From NCBI GenBank assembly GCA_002398105.1, contig DHCD01000021.1, forward strand, positions 1-25,418: DNA of 25,418 bases, written 5' to 3'. The position numbers were made by a program, and so were the translations under genes. The notes under the pieces were generated by a model. It searched no databases. It saw only the letters and a program-made list of their open reading frames with translations, and was not told the origin of the DNA. Shown here in pieces: positions 14,939 through 22,505 of the stretch (the first letter of the stretch is position 1; every line of letters starts with the position of its first letter). Source of the DNA: Syntrophomonas sp. UBA4911. GTDB lineage: Bacteria; Bacillota; Syntrophomonadia; Syntrophomonadales; Syntrophomonadaceae.

Positions 14939-14972
14939 CACGAAAAGTTACATGGTTTTACTTTTCATGTTA
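14936..14972. repeat. 13-bp inverted repeat in the rluB-folE divergent region
   Basis: TAACACGAAAAGT (14936-14948) pairs with ACTTTTCATGTTA (14960-14972) with one mismatch and an 11-base loop. It abuts the palindrome at 14916-14938. No U-tract suits a terminator in a divergent gap, so a protein-binding site is more likely. Confidence 0.5.
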
Positions 14973-15035
14973 AAATATTATTTTATGATTCCTTGTTTAT
15001 GGCTTATTATTCAACATAACAGTTTTTTCCCCCTT

Positions 15036-15064
15036 TTGATAGAAAAAGATAGTTTAGGCATTAT
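15036..15064 (+). promoter_or_regulatory. Candidate folE promoter
   Basis: TTGATA (15036-15041), a 17-base spacer and CATTAT (15059-15064) lie 78 bases before the folE start. The -35 is good and the -10 matches at four of six positions. Confidence 0.35.
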
Positions 15065-15142
15065 AGATATATGGACTTATTGCCCGACAGAGTCAAAAAA
15101 ATCTGTTTCTATGCTATCATTGCTTTGAACGGAGGCTTAATT

Positions 15143-15718
15143 ATGAACAAGAACAAACTGGATAAAGAGAAAATCGAGCAAGCAGTTACATTAATACTGG
15201 AAGCTATCGGCGAGGATGTAAAGCGGGAAGGACTGCAGGGAACGCCGCGCCGGGTGGCCAATATGTATGAAGAGATTTTTGCCGGAGTCAATGTCGAACC
15301 GCGTGAGTTTCTGCAGGTATCTTTCACTGAATTCCATGATGAACTGGTCCTGGTAAAGGATATACCTATCTATTCGCTTTGCGAGCACCATCTGCTTCCC
15401 TTCTATGGCAAGGCCCATGTAGCCTATATCCCCCGGGGAGGCAAAGTGGTGGGGATCAGCAAACTGGCCCGGGTAGCTGAAACTTATGCCCGCCGCCCCC
15501 AGTTGCAGGAAAGATTAACTTCGCAAATAGCGGACTGCATCAATGAAACCCTGAAACCTTTTGGGGTAGGCGTAGTTATTGAAGCCGAACATATGTGCAT
15601 GACCATGCGGGGGATTAAAAAGCCGGGCTCAACCACAGTGACTTCAGCCGTGCGCGGCCTGTTTGAAACCCGTTCGGAAACCCGGGCTGAACTGTTTTCT
15701 TTAATTAATGCCAAATAA
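15143..15718 (+). CDS. folE: GTP cyclohydrolase I
   Basis: The enzyme turns GTP into 7,8-dihydroneopterin triphosphate, the first step of folate synthesis. It has 191 residues, the usual bacterial length. Motifs include EGLQGTPRRVANMY (about 29-42), SLCEHHLLPFYGKAHVAYIP with Cys80 and His83 as zinc ligands, KVVGISKLARV, and AEHMCMTMRG with Cys152 as third ligand, followed by RGIKKPGSTTVTSA. The ATG at 15143 follows GGAGG with eight-base spacing; the frame is open upstream but the homology starts here. It is a lone plus-strand gene, divergent from rluB. No other folate gene is in the window. Confidence 0.96.
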   Translation: MNKNKLDKEKIEQAVTLILEAIGEDVKREGLQGTPRRVANMYEEIFAGVNVEPREFLQVSFTEFHDELVLVKDIPIYSLCEHHLLPFYGKAHVAYIPRGGKVVGISKLARVAETYARRPQLQERLTSQIADCINETLKPFGVGVVIEAEHMCMTMRGIKKPGSTTVTSAVRGLFETRSETRAELFSLINAK

Positions 15719-15742
15719 GCGTGTCTGAAGTACAACCATTTT

Positions 15743-15892
15743 GTTTGGATGCATAAATATGCAGGAGCTATTACGGGTGCGAGAGTGGCACTGAGCACGG
15801 ACTCGAATTGGAACGTCCCCCTGCAGACGCGAGACCAGCAGTTGGTGTTGCCCGGGCGGAGTCTTGGCGACGGAATATTTACGCATCCAAAC
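15743..15892. repeat. 150-bp inverted-repeat element with nested stems
   Basis: The ends GTTTGGATGC... (15743-15762) and ...GCATCCAAAC (15873-15892) are inverse over 20 positions with two mismatches. Inside are GTGC/GCAC (15777-15791), and GACTC/GAGTC (15800-15804 with 15859-15863) enclosing CGTC/GACG (15814-15829) and ACCA/TGGT (15834-15846). It lies between the convergent folE and acetamidase genes. It could be a miniature transposable element or a branched structured RNA. No target-site duplication or terminator is evident. Confidence 0.65.
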
Positions 15893-15946
15893 TCCACGCT
15901 ATAACTAGCCTACTAGTTCATACTTGGTTGCTTGCCTGCCTGCCTG

Positions 15947-15972
15947 TGCCCTATGGGTATGCCCTATGGGTA
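15947..15972. repeat. Perfect 13-bp tandem duplication
   Basis: TGCCCTATGGGTA is present twice head to tail at 15947-15959 and 15960-15972. A short TGCC-type repeat run precedes it at about 15933-15949. This noncoding DNA lies just past the acetamidase stop. Confidence 0.85.
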
Positions 15973-15999
15973 CCGCCTTGCGGGCCATGGCATGTTAAT

Positions 16000-16896
16000 T
16001 CAAAACTTGAGGTCGTAATTTTTCATGATGGTTTTGCTTATGCCTAAACGGATGGTTTTTAAAGGGTCTACAATTTGGCTGATTTCCATATTGCCGCAAG
16101 CACTCAGCAGTGAAATTCTATCATTAAGGCTTATATCGGTTCTTTTACCCAGGAATTCCAGCATGGCCTTCAAAGCCAGGTCGGCGGCGGCATCCAGGTC
16201 TTCCCCTGAAGCTATAACATACCAGTAATCGTCGCTTTCCAGCACCGGCCAAGATTCGCATTGGGCTTTTATAAGGTCGACTTTTACCGTTACTTTTCCG
16301 GGTATCTCCAGACCGGTAACTGAAACTTCGCCATCCCCCATTACCGCATGCAGATCCCCTATCGCCAAGAGACCACCGTCAACGAAGACGGGCAGATAAA
16401 CTGTATTGCCCTTTTTTATCAAACGGGTATCCATATTGCCCCCATGGCGTCCCGGAGTGCCGCAGGGAATATCCTCTTTTTCGGGTGCAGTTCCGATAAC
16501 GCCAATCATGGGGGCCACCGGAATTGATATTTTATCACTGAACCGGGCCTCGCCATCTTGGATAGGTATAATCTTGGTTTCGCTGACCTTTATTATATCA
16601 CCGGCCGCCCCCATTTTCGGTACGGTTACCATACACCCCTGCTCGGCGATCACAATATCCTGGATATGAACTGCCAGAGTATCACCCGGTTCAGCATCCT
16701 TTATGGCAACCGGGCCGGTAGCCGGGTTGATAGTAGCCCATCCTACCGATTCAAACAAGTCTTTTTCGCTTCTTATCTGATTACTGAAGCAATCTTTGGT
16801 TATAAACACCAAGGTTTCGCCGGGATTAACCTCTGCCACCGGAAAATTCTTGGGACTCATACTATAGACTACCTGATCATCGCTTATAATTAACAT
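16000..16896 (-). CDS. Acetamidase/formamidase family protein
   Basis: FmdA/AmdA-family enzymes hydrolyse short amides to the acid and ammonia in the cytoplasm. The 298-residue protein carries family motifs: NPATGPVAIKDAEPGDTL (57-74), GTPGRHGGNMDTR (146-158), VYLPVFVDGGLLAIGDLHAVMGDGE (about 166-190 in outline), and a C-terminal YWYVIASG segment. The ATG follows GGAAGGTGA. It is a single gene: convergent with folE on its 3' side and separated from the metallophosphoesterase by a hairpin at 17010-17042. Formamide or acetamide are the family substrates; which one applies here is not visible. Confidence 0.88.
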   Translation of the reverse strand: MLIISDDQVVYSMSPKNFPVAEVNPGETLVFITKDCFSNQIRSEKDLFESVGWATINPATGPVAIKDAEPGDTLAVHIQDIVIAEQGCMVTVPKMGAAGDIIKVSETKIIPIQDGEARFSDKISIPVAPMIGVIGTAPEKEDIPCGTPGRHGGNMDTRLIKKGNTVYLPVFVDGGLLAIGDLHAVMGDGEVSVTGLEIPGKVTVKVDLIKAQCESWPVLESDDYWYVIASGEDLDAAADLALKAMLEFLGKRTDISLNDRISLLSACGNMEISQIVDPLKTIRLGISKTIMKNYDLKF

Positions 16897-17009
16897 TGAA
16901 CTTCACCTTCCTATTTCATTAACTACAGGTTAACACAGATTTATCTATATGTTTCCGCAAAAATATAAAATATAAAAATCGGCGCCGCCTGCAGTTTTTA
17001 TAGGGACGC

Positions 17010-17042
17010 TTAAACCCGCCAGTCCTGCGGTGGCGGGTTTAA
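17010..17042 (-). terminator. Hairpin terminator after the metallophosphoesterase gene
   Basis: TTAAACCCGCCA (17010-17021) and TGGCGGGTTTAA (17031-17042) form a perfect 12-bp GC-rich stem with a nine-base loop. It is 12 bases past the stop at 17055. The U-tract is short (TTTAA), so strength is uncertain. Confidence 0.65.
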
Positions 17043-17054
17043 TAGGAATAGTGC

Positions 17055-17993
17055 CTAACCGGAGGTTAAAGTAGGAGTATCCACATTGCCTTTGCCGTCA
17101 ATATTAATTAAGCAACCGCGCAGCTGAATTTCGTCGTAATTACTGCCCGGGTTTACACAGACGGTTCGGCCTATCTTGCTGATACCGCGACTGGGATGCA
17201 CATGCCCGTGCAAGCTTAATATAGGCTGGTACTTTTTAATAGCTTCAGCTACGGCTTCGCTGCCTACCGAACCGGTAGCCAGTGAATCACCATCCAGAAT
17301 CGGATTAAGATCTTCATCATAAATGGTATCCTGATCCAAATCGGTATCCCGGGGAGGAACATGAATATTAAAAATACACCGGTCCATATTTTTGACCTGG
17401 GAAGCCAGGCTATCAATTTTCTGAGTCAGTTCCTCTTCACTGATATCCCGGGGATACTTAAAAATCGTAGGGTGACCATAGCTCAGGGACAGTATCTCCA
17501 GTCCGTTCACTTCTACGACTTTGCCGTCACCATTTTTAACATATTCCATCTTATTCAGTTGTTCATCAATGTAAAACGGATCGTCATTGCCGGGCGTCAC
17601 CACACAGGGAATGTTATTCTTTTTAAAACGCTCATCCATGAGCCGGGTCCATTCTTCCATCTGCTTAATCTGCAGTTCCTTGGTAATACGCTCTACATCG
17701 CTTTCTTCAATCCGGTCTATTTCCTCCTCGCTGAGTATCACCCAGTAAAAGCCGGCGTCGCGGAGAGTCTTCTGTAAATCGGGAAGTTCCCTTTCATCTT
17801 TGATTTTTACGGTCGATCCATAGTAGGTAGCCTCGTAAAATCCCTCTTTGGTTTTTATTATGGGGACTACCGCTTTACCCACAAAGTCTCCTCCGTATAT
17901 AACCATATCCGCTTGGTAAAACGGCCCGGCATTGGTAAACTTGCGGAACGTGCTCTCTGCCGCATGGGTATCGCTTGCGTAAAAAATCTTCAA
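17055..17993 (-). CDS. Calcineurin-like metallophosphoesterase
   Basis: The 312-residue protein has all the two-metal phosphoesterase motifs: SDTH with Asp8 and His10, GGDF with Asp36, GND with Asn136, NIHVPP with His211, and LHGHVH with His262 and His264. It is likely a cytoplasmic phosphohydrolase; the substrate is unknown. An unusual feature is an acidic, probably helical insertion at about residues 66-125 (DERELPDLQKTL, EEEIDRIEESDVERI) between GGDF and GND. The start is TTG, nine bases after AAGGAG. It follows the permease gene by 30 bases on the same strand, so the two probably form an operon. Confidence 0.85.
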   Translation of the reverse strand: MKIFYASDTHAAESTFRKFTNAGPFYQADMVIYGGDFVGKAVVPIIKTKEGFYEATYYGSTVKIKDERELPDLQKTLRDAGFYWVILSEEEIDRIEESDVERITKELQIKQMEEWTRLMDERFKKNNIPCVVTPGNDDPFYIDEQLNKMEYVKNGDGKVVEVNGLEILSLSYGHPTIFKYPRDISEEELTQKIDSLASQVKNMDRCIFNIHVPPRDTDLDQDTIYDEDLNPILDGDSLATGSVGSEAVAEAIKKYQPILSLHGHVHPSRGISKIGRTVCVNPGSNYDEIQLRGCLINIDGKGNVDTPTLTSG

Positions 17994-18023
17994 GACGGTT
18001 CACTCCTTAATTTTAAGTTTGAC

Positions 18024-19616
18024 CTAGTCCGAAGGTATTTCCAAAAACTGAATATCTATATTTATGCCCTGTCTATTATAGGAGGCCTTGGATAGATAGT
18101 ATATTATCAACGGCAAAATCAGCAGTATAATAGACATCACTATCATGGTATAGGGCATATCCCCCTTGAAGAAGGGTATCAGCAGGTAAGAACAGATGGA
18201 AACGCTGATGATAGTGGTCAGAATACCCAGCCAGGTCACCACCGGTAATCCCAGAAACCGTCCCCGCACCACCGGAGGAGCCGAATCAAACAGGAGTTTT
18301 CTGCGGTAAGGAAATACTATGCCGGATATGCCCAGTAAGATCCAGGCTAAAAACCAGGTGAAAATAGTATAGCCGATATAGGCGGTCCAGGCTGGTACAT
18401 AAACGTCCAGCAACAGGAAGAGCTCCGCCACCACCAGCGCAATGGTGGAAGCAATGACCGGGGATCCCGATTTGGGATCTATCTCCGCTACCTTTGCCGG
18501 TACCAGGCGGTCGAATCCCCAGGCATAGATATTGCGGCTGGGGCCGAAACTCATTCCGGCACAGGAGCCATAAGTAGCCATGAAAAAGGCTATGGCGATC
18601 AGAAAAATAAATATTGGACTCTGGGTTAGAATTCCCAGCAGTATGGTTGCAAAGGGTTCATACTGACCAAAGGGATAAGCCGAATTTCCGGTTCCCGCCA
18701 GGTACATCAGGGCATTGGTCCACAGGCTGCCGAAAATTTTATAGCTTAAGCCGTAGAATATGGCCCAGGCACCCATTAAGAGCGCCAATGAGCCAAACAT
18801 GGCCAGCAGTTGCGATTTTTGCACGCTGCGAACCTCCCCGGCCAGGTTGGCGCCGAAGGTAGCTCCTAAAGTGTTAAGAATGATATAAGTAGAACCGGCC
18901 ATCAAAGTGGTCCCAAAAAGGAATCTGGTTGGGTGCCCGGCTTCAACGGCCAGGGGTATGACATCGTTGTAGTTCAGGCCGGTAAGGCGGGTGAAATTAG
19001 CCGCAAAGGTACCGGGGTCAGCGATGAGCGCTGCAATGATAAAGGTTAAGGCTCCAATACCGGTACCGATCAAAGCCATCCAGGACATTTTCATCATCGC
19101 CCGGCTGCCTTTGTAGAACACTATCCAGATGACGAATATCATGATGGTGCCCAGTACGGCCCGCACATTGGGCGCGTTCAACATTGATGCCCACTGGAAC
19201 CAGGCCTGATTCCCGCTGACGATACCCATGGAAGCGAAAAATTCTACCAGAGCGTATTTCAGAGCCCAGTCGGAACATACGCCGGTCCAGGATATAGCAG
19301 TAAAAGATATCATAAAGCTGGACATCAGCCCCAAAGCCGGATGCAGGATACGGCTGATATAGATGTATTCTCCCCCCTGCCGGGGCATGGCTACGGAAAG
19401 CAGCCAGTAAAGACCTGCGATAATAAACATCTGTGCTACCGTCAGTATGGCCCAGGGCATATGTGCGCCCGGATACAGAAACGGAGCCCACATCAGGTAA
19501 ACCAGAGCGTACATCAGACCCGGATTGACGGTGGAGTAGACCAGGGTATCATAAGGGCTTATTTGCCGGGTAAAACCTACTGCGCTCTGTTGAAAAAGTT
19601 CCAAACCTCTTGCCAA
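18024..19616 (-). CDS. APC-superfamily amino-acid permease
   Basis: This 530-residue integral membrane protein has about 12 or more hydrophobic segments and resembles amino acid-polyamine-organocation transporters. VAMPRQGGEYIYISRILHPALGLMSSF (about 75-101 in outline) is the PRxGGxYxYxSR-type segment typical of the superfamily, and GMSFGPSRNIYAWGFDRLVP (about 358-377) matches the family loop with SRxxYAwgxD. The substrate is not evident. It starts with TTG after AAGGAG with nine-base spacing, the same pattern as the next gene. Context after gcvPA-gcvPB suggests amino-acid import, possibly glycine or a precursor, but that is inference. Confidence 0.85.
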   Translation of the reverse strand: MARGLELFQQSAVGFTRQISPYDTLVYSTVNPGLMYALVYLMWAPFLYPGAHMPWAILTVAQMFIIAGLYWLLSVAMPRQGGEYIYISRILHPALGLMSSFMISFTAISWTGVCSDWALKYALVEFFASMGIVSGNQAWFQWASMLNAPNVRAVLGTIMIFVIWIVFYKGSRAMMKMSWMALIGTGIGALTFIIAALIADPGTFAANFTRLTGLNYNDVIPLAVEAGHPTRFLFGTTLMAGSTYIILNTLGATFGANLAGEVRSVQKSQLLAMFGSLALLMGAWAIFYGLSYKIFGSLWTNALMYLAGTGNSAYPFGQYEPFATILLGILTQSPIFIFLIAIAFFMATYGSCAGMSFGPSRNIYAWGFDRLVPAKVAEIDPKSGSPVIASTIALVVAELFLLLDVYVPAWTAYIGYTIFTWFLAWILLGISGIVFPYRRKLLFDSAPPVVRGRFLGLPVVTWLGILTTIISVSICSYLLIPFFKGDMPYTMIVMSIILLILPLIIYYLSKASYNRQGINIDIQFLEIPSD

Positions 19617-19707
19617 GTAATATCACTCCTTCAATACTGTAAAATAATACAGATATGCCGGTTTAGCTTGGTAAAACTAATGGCGAAAACCTGAAATCAA
19701 GGTTTCA

Positions 19708-20832
19708 TCAATCAGCATCATTGCTTACCCGGTACATAATACTATCTTCCCATCCGGTGACCACTCGTACATAACCGCTTAATTCCTGATCCAGATCAGG
19801 GTCGCCGGTATCAACCAGTAAGGGATGAGGCTGCAGAGCTACCAATTTATCCCGACTGGCTGCCACGATAATATTATTTTTCCCTACCCGCCTGATCACC
19901 CGTGGACTTATCTGTTGATTGCCACGCCCAAAAACATGTCCCTGTCCCCCTATAGCCGTGACTACAATCCTGCTTCCGCCCTGGTGCCGGTCAACCAATT
20001 TAAAAAGCTGGTCTTCACCCACATCATTGGCTGCCAATTCCCGGTTGAGGACCACATCCACTCCCAGCAAAGTGTTTTTTAAACCCAATTGGTCCATGAT
20101 ACTGCGGGTGGTGGTGCCGGGCCCGATTATATAGATGGTATCCGCCTCCATATTGTTGATTATATCTGCTGCCATACCCTCTACTTCAGCCTGTTCGGAA
20201 CGGGCGCCTGATTTCACGCTCTGTACCCTTCGTTCCACCGGTACCTTAAGATAGCCGTAAAGCCGGGCATTGACCCGACCTTCCCGGAAAGCCTCTTCAT
20301 CAATATCCATTACTTCTGCTTCGCGCAAATCAAGCACCTGGTTCTGCAGGTAAAGACGGGCCACTTCTCCTGCGCTGCGGGGGTTGATGGCATAGACGGC
20401 GGAATGGATCTTTACCCCCGCCGGAATCCCCAACACCGGAATCCCAGAGCCTATGGCCGTATAGATATTACGCGCCGTTCCGTCTCCGCCGGCAAATAAG
20501 ATCAGGTCAACCTCCCGGTCGGCCATTTGGCGGGCAGCTTCCATGGTATCTTCGGGACTGGTGGCGCCGCTTTTGATATTTCCTATAACTTCCGGACTCA
20601 GACCGGCCTTAAGGCATTCATTGGCTCCCATCTCCTCCGGGTAGGCCAGCACGGTTATTTGTTCCTTTATCCCGGCGATAATCTTCAAGGCTTCCACCGC
20701 CCGCTGAGGAGACTCGGGCCGGGCTCCCATTTCCCGAGCTTTGTTCAGTATTTCAATACCATCACTGCCTTTTAATCCGACCCGGCCCCCCATACCGGCT
20801 ACGGGATTAATAATTACCCCCAGTTTTTTCAT
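19708..20832 (-). CDS. ATP-NAD kinase family protein, AcoX-like
   Basis: The 374-residue protein belongs to the NAD-kinase-like superfamily. Residues 9-22 are NPVAGMGGRVGLKG and residues 115-119 are the GGDGT phosphate-binding motif; IPAGVKIHSAVYA (about 136-148) matches the AcoX branch. The long C-terminal part contains IIGPGTTTRSIMDQLGL and AIGGQGHVFGRGNQQIS. AcoX is linked to acetoin catabolism in some bacteria, without a firmly known reaction. Here it lies 68 bases after gcvPB across a perfect 26-bp palindrome, and 91 bases before the permease. True NAD phosphorylation is possible but unproven. GGTGAT lies ten bases before the ATG. Confidence 0.8.
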   Translation of the reverse strand: MKKLGVIINPVAGMGGRVGLKGSDGIEILNKAREMGARPESPQRAVEALKIIAGIKEQITVLAYPEEMGANECLKAGLSPEVIGNIKSGATSPEDTMEAARQMADREVDLILFAGGDGTARNIYTAIGSGIPVLGIPAGVKIHSAVYAINPRSAGEVARLYLQNQVLDLREAEVMDIDEEAFREGRVNARLYGYLKVPVERRVQSVKSGARSEQAEVEGMAADIINNMEADTIYIIGPGTTTRSIMDQLGLKNTLLGVDVVLNRELAANDVGEDQLFKLVDRHQGGSRIVVTAIGGQGHVFGRGNQQISPRVIRRVGKNNIIVAASRDKLVALQPHPLLVDTGDPDLDQELSGYVRVVTGWEDSIMYRVSNDAD

Positions 20833-20862
20833 CCTTTAATATCACCGCTCTTTTATTTAATT

Positions 20863-20888
20863 CCATCCCTGCCCCGGGGCAGGGATGG
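20863..20888. repeat. Perfect 26-bp palindrome between gcvPB and the AcoX-like gene
   Basis: CCATCCCTGCCCC is followed directly by its inverse. In RNA it would form an 11-bp stem with a CCGG loop. The minus-strand sequence after it is A-rich (AATTAAATAAAAG), not U-rich, so it is not a standard terminator. It may protect or process the gcv mRNA 3' end. Confidence 0.7.
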
Positions 20889-20900
20889 CTGCAGGGGAAT

Positions 20901-22466
20901 CTATTGGCGACCTTTTCCCTTTTTCTTAAGGTATTGCCTCCAGGTAACCGCGATTAAATTGGGATCATCTATAGCATCATGGGTAGGCCTATGACAAGCC
21001 GCCTTGTGCGGAGCCTTTTTCAGGAAATCAGCATTTTCATAGGCTTCCTTGGAAATCTGGCTCAGGGCTTCTACATATTCATCCAGATCTTCTTTGTTGT
21101 AAGAGTCGCAGGGTTCCAGGGTGAAGGGCTCGGGTACCACCCAGGGATGATGGGAGGTCCAGTAATGCTCAATGCCGAAATCCACTATGCGCTTATTAAC
21201 CTCGTCAGTGCCTACGCCGGTATCCTGTTTAAGTTTTTCCCAGGAGTAGCGTACTTGCTCCAGACGCCGCTTACCTTTGGCGTACCATATAACCACCCCT
21301 GGTATGGCCGCGATCTTTTTCATGAAATACTGATTATTCAATACTGAGCATATGGCTGCTTCTTTTAAGCCTTCAGCCCCCAGCTGCATTATCCACATGT
21401 AGGCTTTAAGAACTACATTGGCATTGCCGATATAGGTCCTCACTTTACCGATGGATTCAGGATAGTTGTAGTTCAGGGTATACTTCTGGCCGTCAAATTC
21501 CACCCGCGGTACCGGCAGGTAGGGCTGGAGGAATTCTTTGACTCCGATAGCGCCGGTAGCCGGCCCCATGCAGCCGTGAGGAGCGGAAAAGGTTTTATGG
21601 AGATTGAAGTGTACCAGGTCGAAGTCAGCTTCCCGGGCGCGGTGGATACCCAGCATGCCGTTGGCATTGGCCTGGTCGTAAGAACAGAGGGCCCCCACGG
21701 CATGAGCTGCTTTTACATACTCTTCAATCCTGGGATTGTAGATGCCGGTATCTTCAGGATTAGTTATCATTATGCCGGCCGTGCGATTTGACAGAGCCGC
21801 TTTCATAGCTTCCAAATCAGGATAGCCGCTTTCATCCGGCATCAGAGTTATTACTTTAAACCCAGCCGTATTCGGTGTAGCCGCATCACAAGGATGGGAG
21901 AACATGGTAGTGATTATCTCGGTTCGGTTCTTATCCCCCCGGGCGCGGTGATAAGCCCTGATTATGGAGGCGTTGCCATATACCGCGTGAGCTCCCCCGC
22001 CAGGCTGCAGACTGAAGGCATCCATGCCGGAGATTTCCTTGAGAAACTGTTCCACTTTGTAGTAAATCTCCAACATTCCCTGCATGGTTTCCGGATCTTG
22101 CAGAGGATGAACATTTACAATTCCGGGGTGGCGGGCCGCCATATGCTCCTGTATCTTGGGGCTGTATTTCATGGTGCAGGTGCCTTCGCTTATTCCCAGA
22201 GTGACATCAGTTCCCAAAGTCTCCTGGGAAAGGTGGTAATAGTGACGATTTACCCGCATCTGATTTACTTCCGGAAGAGCCGGGGCCTTTTTTCGCCGCA
22301 AACCTGCCGGTATCGCTGAAACTCCGTCCCCGACCTGACCGGTGATGGTTTCGCAGGCTCGGGGAACCAATACGCCCCTTTCTCCGGGAACGCTCATCTC
22401 AAATATGATGGGCTCATCCCATCTTGCCTGATGGTAATTATTTCTAAGCAGTTTCTTTTTCGCCAT
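20901..22466 (-). CDS. gcvPB: Glycine dehydrogenase (decarboxylating) subunit 2
   Basis: This is the PLP-binding half of the two-subunit P protein, which decarboxylates glycine and passes aminomethyl to lipoyl-GcvH. From the ATG at 22466 it has 521 residues, slightly longer than common (about 480-500) because of a C-terminal extension (KAPHKAACHRPTHD onward). The PLP lysine is Lys291 in NLHKTFSAPHG; other motifs are SLQPGGGAHA, SHPCDAATPN and SYDQANANG. GAGG lies six bases before the ATG; a TTG two codons earlier is the alternative. gcvPA precedes it by 39 bases. gcvT, gcvH and lpd are not in the window. Confidence 0.94.
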   Translation of the reverse strand: MAKKKLLRNNYHQARWDEPIIFEMSVPGERGVLVPRACETITGQVGDGVSAIPAGLRRKKAPALPEVNQMRVNRHYYHLSQETLGTDVTLGISEGTCTMKYSPKIQEHMAARHPGIVNVHPLQDPETMQGMLEIYYKVEQFLKEISGMDAFSLQPGGGAHAVYGNASIIRAYHRARGDKNRTEIITTMFSHPCDAATPNTAGFKVITLMPDESGYPDLEAMKAALSNRTAGIMITNPEDTGIYNPRIEEYVKAAHAVGALCSYDQANANGMLGIHRAREADFDLVHFNLHKTFSAPHGCMGPATGAIGVKEFLQPYLPVPRVEFDGQKYTLNYNYPESIGKVRTYIGNANVVLKAYMWIMQLGAEGLKEAAICSVLNNQYFMKKIAAIPGVVIWYAKGKRRLEQVRYSWEKLKQDTGVGTDEVNKRIVDFGIEHYWTSHHPWVVPEPFTLEPCDSYNKEDLDEYVEALSQISKEAYENADFLKKAPHKAACHRPTHDAIDDPNLIAVTWRQYLKKKGKGRQ

Positions 22467-22505
22467 TTGCAACCTCAGTCCTTTCCTTGTTGATTGGTGA
22501 TAACG

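Noticed and set aside
15743..15892. Integron attC-like site
   Set aside because: The ends do not fit the attC core consensus (GTTRRRY / RYYYAAC), and no integrase or cassette is present.
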